A program made the position numbers and the translations under genes. From contig CM061142.1 in assembly GCA_030789695.1 (NCBI GenBank), forward strand, positions 149,565,266 to 149,629,265: 64,000 nucleotides of DNA, given 5' to 3'. The notes beneath the pieces are model-generated. The model did not search any database and was not told where the DNA came from. It saw only the letters and a list, made by a program, of their open reading frames with translations. This DNA is from Scilla litardierei (taxonomy: Eukaryota > Streptophyta > Magnoliopsida > Asparagales > Asparagaceae). Shown here piece after piece: positions 54,182 to 64,000 of the stretch (position 1 is its first letter; every line of letters begins with the position of its first letter).

Positions 54182-57100
54182 CGGGCCCATTTATCTCGAT
54201 ATCTCATACCATTTTTACACCTAGTTTTCCCGACTTCATGTGGTAGAGCCTTTATGAGTGGTTCTGCTAAAACCGTCTACAGTATAGACTGGTTTCTATG
54301 TTCATGTAAGACCAACTATTTGAATCTCATTCAAATAATTCTCTTGGTTTGTCGGAATCCATGATATTTTATTTTCCTGGATCTTATCCAGTTCATCATA
54401 CCTTACGACAATTATTTAAATTTGTTACTGGTCATTTCAAATGCCTCATATCTAATTCTGATAAAGTATCAAACTTTTTGATTACTTTGTCAAAATATAT
54501 GTTCCATCCCTTTGATGCCTCGCATGTAATTTTTTTGCTCCCACTGACCTTGAAAACTCCTTTTGTGATTCATATAAGTTGGTTCGTCTATATCATATTT
54601 ATAAAAACGAACGTATAATCAAATGTTCCAGTTTTCATGGTCATCATGAGCATTTACATCGAGTTTGGTCCGAGTAGATCTGTACACATCTGCTGGTGAA
54701 AACGGTTTCATCATAATCCATTTATAGGAATTAGGATGAAAACTGTTCTCGACCAACATGATTGTACTTCACTATTTTCTTTTTGCACCATTCTTTTAAC
54801 GTAAAGATTTACTTGCAGAAAGTGAGGAAACATTTTCCTTGGGCACGTAAACTAAATTCCAAAATTTATTTACGCACACGAACCTATTCTGATTGCATCA
54901 AGTTTTAAATCGGAGTTACTACTCCGAATTTCATCCTAGAAGTTGACTAAGTCATCATCAATTATGATGTCTAACTCGACTCTTCGTCTCACGAGATTCG
55001 AGTAATTATACAACTTCCTAATGATCGATTTAATGAATATCTTATTGATAATGTCCTCAAAGAACATTATCAAAACCTAGGCATCACTATCTGGGACTTA
55101 ACCCAGAGGGAGGACTTAACTCAGAGTCACTTGCTATGGATCGCACCAAGTCTAACTAAGTGTGATTCAAACCTTTTAACACACCGATGTGTTAACAGAC
55201 TTGACCGGAGAGAAAATCATATTTTCTTTTAATTACGCAAGATTTTATATAGCTAAGTATTTGACCATTCGATCTAATCGAATCAGTTTAAATACTTTTT
55301 TCATTTCATTCTTTATTTTATCAGACTTGTGTTTCATCAAGAACACGTGTCCTAATAAAATATAAGAATAACTTATTTTGGTTAATCTAGACTAGGGTAT
55401 TTCAGTATGTACGAGACTGAGTTCGACAACTCATTCTCCCACTGTCATACAAATGGGTTTCGGCCATTATATCTAAGAGAATAAGATTCACAAGTGTCCG
55501 TAGACTTCATAATACGAGAGGTCAGACCCCTCTTTATGTGACTTGTGAAGCTTAGTCTCTTGATATGGCCTAGTCTATTTTGCCATATAAGTTTGCTACT
55601 ATCTCGTGTATTTATATATTAACATTTAATGTATATATTTTATCGTTATACATAATACTCATTGATTCAGAAGTAATGTGATGACATTCGTCAAAATGTG
55701 TTAACTTTTTGTATAACAATAATTATGAAATCGTGACATCAAAATATGTCACATTTTCATTCCCTCCTACTTATGCCTTTACTAATGATAAATTAAACTA
55801 TTTAACTCGATTGACTTTCTGGAGTGCCTTCTTCTTTTTCTAAATCACATTTAGATATTAAATAGCCCAACATAAATGAATAGCTATGCAAGCATCTCAT
55901 GTATCCAAACGCCTGAGCTCTGCAACCTTGAGTGTAGCTTAACAAGTTGCTTGTCTCAAGGTCCGGTTGGGATACATAGCCTTGCACTGTTCATGCACTC
56001 GTATTCGACTCAAACAGTTTGATCGAATTCTCGAAATTTGCGGATCGAAATTGTTTTTCCATACAACCTTGAGTGTAGCTCAACAAGTTGTAGGGAGAAC
56101 ATACTTTGAATATCCTATATGTTCAAGCTGCCCCACATAGAGGCGAGTGACATGTAGCGTGAATTTATTTGTTGGACCCAGAACTTAATGAAATCATATC
56201 TCTTAAGTCTGTTCTTTAGAAGGTCATTTTAATGTCAATGAGAATATAGTTTAGTTCTATCAATTAGAATTTATCTTGATATTCAATTAATCAACCTATT
56301 TGACCAGTTAACTTATTTCATTAAAATAATATATTTTGATTCCATTTGTAAACTTAGAACTTACCCTAGTTTAGCATATGTTCAATATTAAATATAGGTA
56401 GAATGGCTTTTATCTATCTATATCCTCCCACTATTTTTACGATCATTTTAAGTCTTAACAATGAACGATTTAATCAAATTAAATTAATGGATAGGAGACC
56501 CAATCACCCTGAGCCTAACAATCTCGGTGTATTCACGACAAATTGCTTGACTCTGTAATAGGAAGATGACTCTTGATCAATCATATGAGATATGACTCTC
56601 TTATCGGTTTTTACCCCTAGCCATTTGTGATTATGAGTGTGCTCATCCAAATCACAGTGACCAGTCTAGTCAGACCCTTGTTTTTGCGTCTAGCCTGACT
56701 TGCCCCGGCGTTCGATGTATTCACGACACGTCAGTTTGGGTCAGGTCTTAGACTACATCTATGGCTCAACTTACTCCGGCGCTCGGTGTATTCACGACAC
56801 GACGGTTTGGTTCAAGTCAAGATTTCATCTTATGTATTTAAGGAGTTGGTTTCTACATGGTTGCCATGTCACAGCTTGAGTGTAGCTCAACAACTGGAAC
56901 ACGGGTCCTATTACCAACCCCTATAACAAGGAGGGCTATGGCTAATCTTGAAGAAGATTATTAACGTATTTGACTTAGATATAGTCCAGGGTGTCATATA
57001 GTCATGATTTGCGTCATTACGGTCCAGCGGAACACAGCCAGGGAATTGACTAAGCCAGGATCACTTATCCCTTAGACTAGCTAGGGTGATCCAACAAACT

Positions 57101-57599
57101 TAGCCAAGCACATTGACTGGATCATGGTCCATTGAATGAAGCTTGTCATTTTTATGTGTGTGCCATAGACTAAAAGGCTTTTATTAAAAACTAATTAATC
57201 ATATCAACTAGTTGAATCTTTAAATACAAAATTTTAGGATTAGTTTAATAACTTTTATTAAATCCTTATCAACTATAAGGTTCACGTGCTATCCTAATCG
57301 TTATTAGGATTTTAATAAATTTATTAACAACGCTAAAAGCGAAGTCCTTTAATGAGAATTAATTTCATAACAATTAGAATTAACATTTTCATTAAAGGGA
57401 CCACCCTAATCAGGAATTAGGTCTTAAAGGGTTGTTAATGTTTAATTAAAACATTACATGTCATTTGCATTTATCTCATAAATTTTAACGATTTCTTAAT
57501 GGCTAACCTAAGAGGTTTGTCTTGTGTTATCAAATAAGTGACAATAGCCATTAACATAAAGTTACACTAATTTTATCGCATAAAAGAGTGTACAACTAT

Positions 57600-58060
57600 T
57601 TAACAATCAAATATAAAATTATTTATCAAATAAAAAATTTTGCATGCATTTCTTAAATTTAACATTTAAATTTAAAATAATGAATTTAAAACATTTTAAT
57701 TTTTATCTCATAAAAATATAATAGTTTTAAAAGGATCATATGATATGCATGTTACTAAAACATTTATCGTATAAAGTTTCAAAGTTTTTTTAAAATCAGT
57801 TTTTAAAATTAACACATAAATTTAAAACATCATTTAAAAAATTTCATGCTTAAAAATTTATCATATAAAATTTTTAATCATCTAAAATCATTTTAAACTT
57901 ATCGCATAAATTTTTAGGCTTTTAAAATCATCTTTAAAAAATATCACATAAATTTTAAAACATTTTAAACGGCCTCTAAAAAACATTTTAAAATTTATCG
58001 CATAACTTTAAAACATTTTTAAAAGTATTTTAAAAGTATTCAATTAATTAATCGCAGTCC
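57600..58060. repeat. AT-rich degenerate repeat near the D primer site
   Basis: Degenerate repetition of TTTAAAA blocks and ATTTATCNCATAAA-like pieces over about 460 bases, almost free of G and C. Confidence 0.6.
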
Positions 58061-58078
58061 TAGATCAGCATAGAGACA

Positions 58079-58092
58079 TGGCTCTGATACCA
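58079..58092 (-). promoter_or_regulatory. Primer binding site of D, initiator Met tRNA type
   Basis: Minus strand TGGTATCAGAGCCA, one base inside the 5' LTR end at 58094. Confidence 0.93.
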
Positions 58093-58093
58093 C

Positions 58094-59530
58094 TGAAGGG
58101 TTTTGGCGGACCCTTAAGGCACAAATCCGTGCCCGTCCTAAGTCGGACGGACCACAGAAGCATAAATAGCAGCAGAAAAAATTATGTTAATTTAATTAAC
58201 ATGCAGCCCAAAGGAACAAGACCCTTAGCCAGGATCTCTACCACCTCGGGGTGGATCTGACCACCCCAAGAGGGATCTAAACTACTGCGAATAATTAAAA
58301 CGAAAGCTTCTAAAAACATACCCGGAATCTCAACCTTGGGGCGGGCAAGATGTACCGCACCGTCTTCCGAGCCGCTCCCCGTCCCACACCGAGCTGCTCC
58401 TCGAGCCGCTCTTCGAACCGCTCTGCATCCTGAGGCGAGTAATCCTCGTGTCGCTGAAGCAACCACGCGCCGAAGAAAGTTTCACGCGAGTGAAACCCTT
58501 CGTCAAGATTTCAGATCCGAATCCGAACCCCTTTGTGGCTTCGCTAAAGCCCTTCAGGAGTAAGGCATAAATTTAAGGGGAAGAGGGATTAATTTAAGCT
58601 TTGATCCGAGCATGTTCCAACATTTTTGGGAGATGCTCAGATCTTGAGCTTGGGACGAGTTTGGAGGAAGGGGGAGGCTCCTATTTATATAGGCGGCTGA
58701 CTCTCCTCTTTTCTCCACAACCGATGTGGGACTAAAAGTTTGGAGTTAATAAATTCAATATAATTTGCCTTTCACAAAGGCCAAACTTCTGTGAATTTTA
58801 ACTCCCTCACCGTTGAGCTTCATGATTGATACAACCTATCAATTCGAAGGGCATTCAACGGTGAACGCATAGGAAAAACGGCGAGTAAATCGGAGTTCGT
58901 TTGACCCTCCAATTGATCGTCCAAAGATCAGCCCAACCCCATAAAACCACAAACAGCCAGCCGCCAAGAATTGCATGAAAACCTAGAACGTGGGGCCATG
59001 CGGGCCCCACTGTTTTCTGCGCGTGCAGTGCATGTGCTAGGTGCATGCAAGGCACATGCCTCGCGGGCACGTGCTGTGCACGCGTCCCGCGTGCACTGGC
59101 AAGGGGGCCCCGCATCAGGATGTGGGCAGGCCCCCTTTCGGTATTTGCTGGTGTTTAGGGCACCCGCTGCTGGTTTTTGCCGGAAAAAACAAACCCGCCA
59201 GGCCAAATGGGCCGTGCTTTAATGTGGGCCCTCCTTATCTCCATTTAAATCAGCCTATTGGGCTGAAATGCAATGGTTTAGGGCCTTTGATTGTTTTGAT
59301 CATATCTTGGTCGTTTAGCGTCCGATTTGGACACCGTTCGAACCTGGGTTTAGACCGAGACATTCCCGTCTTACCCGTGAACTATTCCTTACGTTTATTT
59401 CATTAAATATTGTCGTAAACTATTTACGACACATTTAATCGGGTTTGCATCAAATGCAAAATAGTCCCTATCTAAGCTTAAATTTTCATTTGCATCAAAT
59501 GCAAATAATCTGAGGGCATATCCCCCAACA
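58094..59530 (-). repeat. 5' LTR of element D
   Basis: 1437 bases, similar to 41926-43387 with scattered substitutions and small indels; next to the primer site. Confidence 0.93.
59018..59100. repeat. GCACGTGC-type palindrome array, 5' LTR of D
   Basis: Shorter than the 3' copy; units are GTGCATGTGC, GGTGCATGCAAGGCACATGCC, GGGCACGTGC and GTGCACGCG. The difference in length between the two LTRs is concentrated here. Confidence 0.75.
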
Positions 59531-60481
59531 GAAGGGTCCTTTGCTGCACAGGCCGGACTGCCACTGGTGCCACTGAACCTGAAGTTTGCCCCTGCTGAGG
59601 ACATTGCTTACTGATGTGTCCTGGCTGACCACAGGTAAAACACCGCCCATCCCTAAACTTACAATTCTACTGCTCATGCCCAGATTTCCCATAAAATTTG
59701 TATGACACTCGCCGTTGAGGTACTCGTGGAGCTCCAGGCCTCCAAAACTGAGTGGTCCGAGTAGGCCTCTGGAAACTCCTCTGCTGACCTGTAGGGTGCC
59801 TCTCTGCTGCTGCTGGACCTCTACCCACACTCTTCAGATGCGTCTCATGCATCCTGGCTGCCTCCAGCACGGCACTATATGTGAGCAGCACCTGGGTCGA
59901 CATCGCTATTCTGAACTCAGGATCCAACCCCATCATGAATCGTCTAGCTCTGGTGGCCTCTGACTGCACCAACTCCGGAGCAAACTTGTTCAATAGGGAA
60001 AATTCTGCATCATAAGCATCCACGCTCCGTCGTCCTTGTGTCAGGTGCTCGAACCTCAAACGAAGCTCATCCTTCTTCGTCTCTGGAAGGAACTGAGCCT
60101 CAAACAGCTCTCTAAACTTCTCCCACGTGATCGGCTTGGTCAAATGTAACTCCTGAGCATCGCACCAATCTCGTGCCTGATGTGTCAACTGTCTCTTCGC
60201 GGTATCCACCCATTTATCTCTCGGATATCCCACAGCCTCCAGGTCATCCTCAGAATGCCTAATCCACTCATCCACCTCCAGAGGACCCTCCTTTCCATAA
60301 AAGGACTTCAGGTGCAAGGCTCTGAATTGTCTGATACCCATAGGCTTCGATGGCACACCACTAGCCACCCTATCCTCCATCTGCTGCATTTGCTCCAGAA
60401 TCCCTATCAGAATCTTCCCCATCAGGGAGGCCTCAGATGATGCAGCATCAGAAGCAGGTGTCCCGATTCCCCAGATCCATT
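59531..60481 (-). pseudogene. Gag of element E, N-terminal and central part
   Basis: The frame from 60422 reads QFRALHLKSFYGKEGPLEVDEWIRH-type sequence, then the gag domain (KRQLTHQARDWCDAQE, FEAQFLPETKKDELRLRFEHLTQG, FAPELVQSEATRARRFMMG). The first zinc knuckle is decayed (KFYGKSGHEQ, then TAG), and the second, CFTCGQPGHISKQC, follows in frame. The true start is unclear: an ATG lies right behind the predicted acceptor at 60482 but is in another frame, so a small indel is likely. The sequence is cut at 59531 by D. Confidence 0.85.
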
Positions 60482-62224
60482 CTGTAAGAATGAATAGGGA
60501 AAATAATGTTCAGCACCAAAATTGCAGATTATAATGTTGGAGCTTTACTTGTATCGTAGTGTGAGCTGGCTTGCATGGGCCACCACAAAAACCTGTCACG
60601 CCCCGCTCTCCCAAGTACGGGAGGCGTAGATGATGAGGCCACCGTAGTATTCAGACTCAGGCTTCGAGTCCTCTTATCTAAATACTACTAGGCATTTATA
60701 GTGTGGTTAAATCAAATAATTGAGCAAGCCACTGCAACAACACTGGAATAATACAACAGAAAGTAAAGTACTCCAACAGAAATTAAAATTCGCAGTACTG
60801 AAAAAAAGTACAACAAGACAGAACATAAGTACTGGAAATAAATAGAAGTAAACAGAACTGAAGTACAATTACAGATTAAATTAATTAAAATAAAATATTG
60901 TTTCTGATTTGGAACCCGGGTAAACCGTAGGACGGTAAGGAAGCGGACTTCACCCAGTGTGGGTGAAAAAGTGGTACTACTCCAGCGACAAGTGCATTGG
61001 AGGGGCCTCTCGTAACTCACCCGAACGGGACAAGGTACAGGAGCGAGACTCATCTTGGTTTTTCTTGGGACAAATGGAGAAAACCATCATTTACCGACAT
61101 GGTGCGACACGAGCACACCAGTGGCCTCTCTAACCCTCTCAAACTCCCATTCCGGGGGCGACACATCGAGTGAGATATGCTACTACTGTCCGCTCCTTAA
61201 CACCTAAAATTTACCCGTGTTCCCCCAAACCCACATCCGAAGTCTCACCCATTTCAGAATGGATTAAGCACTCACGATGTCAAACTCTCTGCTCACTCTC
61301 AGTTTTTAGAATTTTTCATCATTGTATCTCATCGTTGTTTTCGACAACGATTCGTTAGCAATCTCAACTACCACTTTTACTTCATCATTACACTTATCTC
61401 TTATCCTCACGATCACATAGAGCATAACATATAATAGCATGATAACTGAAATTGAACAAAAACATAAAATAGCAAAGTATAGCATGATAGTAATGTAAAA
61501 CTTGAATTTGTCTAAACAGTTACAGCAGAAAGAACATCCAGTTTGACCTAACTGCAGTCAGTTTTAGCCTCTGGTCTCTTCACGAAAGTTGCAGATCTAT
61601 GGGTTCTACACAAGCACACCAAATTTCAGAGAAAAAATTCCAAGTAGATGAATTATAGTGATTTTTCTCATAACAGGCACAATTTCAGTCTGTAGAATCA
61701 GAAACTGAGGCATTTTCAAGTCCAAATTACTACTAATTAAAGGCAGAGTTAGAATTTCGAAAAAAAATTACAAATTGAAGAGCTTGAAGCCATATTTCCA
61801 ACGGCACCAAGATTACAATATTTTATTAAGTGTGCAGGGATTTCTGCTCATTTTACTGAAAGGTGTCCAGACTGTTGTAAACGTGAAAGTTGTTAAGGGC
61901 TTCAATATGTCCAACATATATGTTTTTCATGCATTTCCATGTAGTCAATTAGGTGCAGCAAGCTACCAAAGTCTCGGCCAGTTCCGAGCAAATTTCAGCA
62001 TGTTTTTCATTTAGCTAATTACATGTTTAACATCTAATTTACAGAAATAGGGCTAACCATTACAACATGAAAGTGAGATACAATTCAACATGATGTCCAC
62101 CACTTAAACAAAAACAAATTTCTAAATCCAAATTGAGTTCATACACAAAATTTTATAGCATGCTAACTTAAATTAAAACCCTAATTCTAAAACTAAATTC
62201 GACTAAGAATGATAGGAGCTCTAC
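60482..62224 (-). other. Predicted 1743-nt leader intron of element E
   Basis: Donor TTTTTAAG/GTAGAGCTCC in the 5' LTR and acceptor CCCTATTCATTCTTACAG just before the gag region. The acceptor has a strong pyrimidine tract. Confidence 0.5.
60567..60731 (-). promoter_or_regulatory. U5-leader stem and primer region of element E
   Basis: Leader TGGCTTGC (60567-60574) is complementary to GCAAGCCA in the 5' LTR (60724-60731). It holds the same place, 20 bases inside the LTR end, as GGACCTGC in A, B and C. Putative primer site GTGGTGGCCCATGCAAG. Confidence 0.55.
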
Positions 62225-62906
62225 CTTAAAAATCCTCCAAAAATTTCTTTTCCCCTTCTTACTCCTTGATGACCTTGGGCTCATAGTCTCCTTCTTTAAT
62301 CACCTAGCTTTGGCATTCAAAAATTGGATTTTTTGGAGAGTGTTTGGGGAGAATTTGATGCTGGAATGATGGGGAGAATTTTGGGGCTCTTAGTAGTTGA
62401 AAGAGGAATATTTGGAAGGGTATTTTGTGGAGGAACAATGAAGCAAAGAGATGAAAGGGGAGAGAAAATTTGGCTGAATTGGGGAAGGAGAGGGAGAGTG
62501 AGAGAGTGTGGGATTTTTTCTTGTTTTTGTTTTCTTTTGTCTTGAATTTTGGTCCCCCAATTTCCTCTCATCCACACATCTAGTCAAGATGAAACCATGT
62601 GTATTTCTCTTTAACATGCAAGATGACACCTTAACAAGTGAGTTGTCATAGCTACAAAATTTTTGAATTTGTATTTAGTGAAAAATGAAAATACATGATG
62701 AAATACTCTATACACCTTACATAAATGGTATTTCATCCAAATGCTCCTATTTACTAATATCAAATGATGAGTTAAAAATCTTTTTAAAAATAATTCCTAC
62801 ACCAAATAATTAAAAGGAAAATACTAGCATACTCCCAAAAATTATATGTGCGTATTTATGCCAAAATACGTATCAATACACGTACATTGAAATTGGGGTC
62901 ATTACA
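60594..62906 (-). repeat. 5' LTR of element E
   Basis: 2313 bases, TGTCACGCCCCGCTCTC..GGGTCATTACA. It carries about 350 bases near its right end that are missing from the 3' LTR. No promoter-side palindrome array of the type in other elements was found. Confidence 0.93.
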
Positions 62907-63311
62907 GGAGATGACCACTAAACCCCAATCAGATTCGTGAGGATTGTCCCTAGGACTTGGAGCTACTTTCGCAATCCTCCTATCCTAGGGCTAATCCTCC
63001 AAAACCCTTGTTCAAACTATCGTAGATCAACCTAGATTCGTACTAAGGCTAACCTATTATCCAACCCCTAGAATCATACGATTATTCCTTAATCCTAGTA
63101 ATATATCTACTCAATCATTGAAAAAGATATATAAACAATAGAGATCCAACATCACAAAAAAATAAGAAAAGAAATAGGATGAAGATTAATAATACTTAGC
63201 TCATACAAGATCCGATACAAAATCAGCGAGGAGGGGGCCTACGGCGTGGCCTAGCCTCCGAAAATTAGTATCCCGGCACAAAAACAAACTCCCCCAAACA
63301 ATGGCTACTCA

Positions 63312-63326
63312 ATACATATATATAGC
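63312..63326 (-). promoter_or_regulatory. TATA box of LTR K
   Basis: Minus strand GGGCTATATATATG, about 60 bases downstream of the palindrome array. Confidence 0.65.
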
Positions 63327-63386
63327 CCCAAGAAAACCCTAAAAACCAGTGAAACTCGACATGGGCCCAATCTGGATGCCCAGGTA

Positions 63387-64000
63387 GCTCGGTCGAGCAG
63401 TGCACAGGTGCTCGGCCGAGCAACGATTATAGCCTGCCCAAGAACAGTTTTCAGCACAGATTTTCCAAATTACAGAAATTTCCTAGGACTCATCCGACCT
63501 CTGTTTGGTGCATTTTTGGCAGCGTTGGAATCGTTATGAAGTTTACTATCTAAAACAAATATTAGAAAAGGTATCTAAAACAAATATTAGAAAAAGACTA
63601 TAAATTCTCGGGTGATAGAATATCTTCAAAGAGTGAAGGACTATCCAGATTTCAACAGATTTGGTCAGTTCTACTCTGCTTGGCAGAGTGGCATTAGTCG
63701 CTCGGTCGAGCGCACCCTAGTGCTCAGTCGAGCATCCATTATGCTTGGTCAAGCACTTCTTAGCTGCTTCATTCTTGGTTTAGTGGAATCGATGTCGCTC
63801 GATCGGAAGAGAGGTCGCTCGGTCAAGCGGTTGGTCGCTCAACTGAGCGAATGAATGCCAAACTTTCTAGAGAGTTTGAAGGCCAAATTAAGCTCTATGT
63901 AGATGATAGCTCGATCGAGCAAAAGAGGTCGCTTACTCGAGTATGTTTGGTCGCTCAGCCGAGCGGCCCCCTTGCTCTACGGGGCCTAAGCTCGATCGAG
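63387..64000. repeat. GCTCGGTCGAGC palindrome array in K
   Basis: At least twelve units such as AGCTCGGTCGAGCA, GCTCGGCCGAGC, CGCTCGGTCGAGCG, GCTTGGTCAAGC and AGCTCGATCGAGC with irregular spacing of 10-110 bases. The core resembles that of the G array but the outer base pair differs. Confidence 0.85.

Larger units (their letters stand above)
53552..58078 (-). other. Internal region of D, right of C, noncoding
   Basis: No credible ORF. It contains dispersed short repeats: TTGAGTGTAGCTCAACAA near 55927, 56066 and 56873, and GGTGTATTCACGACA-like copies near 56527, 56710 and 56790. An internal LTR-like junction lies at 54166 and an AT-rich repetitive part at 57600-58060. Confidence 0.7.
41926..59530 (-). 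mobile_element. Non-autonomous copia-like (LARD-type) retrotransposon D, nested in E and split by C
   Basis: LTRs of 1462 and 1437 bases (minus reading TGTTGGGGGATATGCCC..ACCCTTCA) are flanked by a perfect duplication GAAGG (41921-41925, 59531-59535). Primer site TGGTATCAGAGCCA and polypurine tract AAGTGGGAGA are of copia type. The internal region, about 5 kb without C, has no gag or pol frame, so the element would depend on proteins from another element. LTR divergence shows it is older than C. Confidence 0.92.
26429..62906 (-). mobile_element. Old Ty3/gypsy retrotransposon E, split by B and D
   Basis: LTRs at 26429-28463 and 60594-62906 begin TGTCACRCCCCGCTCTC and end GGGTCATTACA, with a perfect duplication GGAGA at 26424-26428 and 62907-62911. 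After removing B (31288-40973) and D (41926-59530) plus their duplications, gag, protease, reverse transcriptase, RNase H and integrase line up in order, about 9.2 kb in total. Many stops and frameshifts make it the oldest gypsy copy here. Confidence 0.93.
62907..64000 (-). repeat. LTR fragment K, right part (promoter side), runs off the window
   Basis: Continuation of 25804-26428 after E is removed. In minus reading an array of GCTCGGTCGAGC palindromes (63387-64000) precedes a TATA box (63312-63326) and a leader-like stretch. No coding sequence was seen; the LTR start lies beyond the window. Confidence 0.5.

Overview
The window is repeat-dense nuclear DNA from a flowering plant, most likely a eudicot. 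I found no host gene, tRNA, rRNA or prokaryotic feature. Almost everything is LTR retrotransposon, and nearly all of it is in the same (minus) orientation. The organism call rests on the element types (Ty1/copia and chromodomain Ty3/gypsy elements, LARD-like and Tat-like LTR pieces, a plant transposon-associated ORF) and is an inference.

Layout. 1-9359 is a decayed Ty1/copia element (H) with an extra 498-codon ORF downstream of pol; its 3' LTR lies outside the window. 9360-11967 is unassigned sequence holding one short foldback MITE. 11968-23064 holds pieces of copia-type LTRs (F), split by a complete young Ty3/gypsy element A (12788-22334, target duplication ACGTC). 23065-26428 holds pieces of two other LTR elements (G and K). 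26429-62906 is one old Ty3/gypsy element E (duplication GGAGA) that received two insertions: gypsy element B (31288-40973) in its reverse transcriptase, and the non-autonomous copia-like element D (41926-59530, duplication GAAGG) in its gag. D was itself split by gypsy element C (43902-53546, duplication CGAAT). 62907-64000 is the other half of K.

How the parts work. A, B, C and E share one plan on the minus strand: long LTR, gag with zinc knuckles, protease, reverse transcriptase, RNase H, integrase and a chromodomain-like C-terminus (Tekay/Del-like). All four carry splice-site-like signals at the same places: a leader intron of about 1.5-1.7 kb from a donor inside the LTR to an acceptor at the gag start, an intron of about 112 nt that joins gag to pol in frame, and (B, C and E) a 69-71 nt intron inside the integrase. 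A lacks the integrase intron exactly at the predicted splice junction, as expected if spliced RNA was reverse transcribed. A stem between the LTR and the leader brackets the primer region and shows compensatory changes in E.

The second theme is promoter-side palindrome arrays. An array of TAGTCGGTC/GACCGACTA boxes lies upstream of the TATA-like box in gypsy A and C and in the unrelated copia H, and in B's U3 where no TATA is clear. Other LTR families here carry their own arrays in the same position: AGACGTCT-like (F), GCACGTGC-like (D), CACTCGGTCGAGTG-like (G) and GCTCGGTCGAGC-like (K). Coding copies are damaged mostly by C-to-T or G-to-A type nonsense changes. Coordinates, splice sites and mutation counts were read by eye without alignment software.
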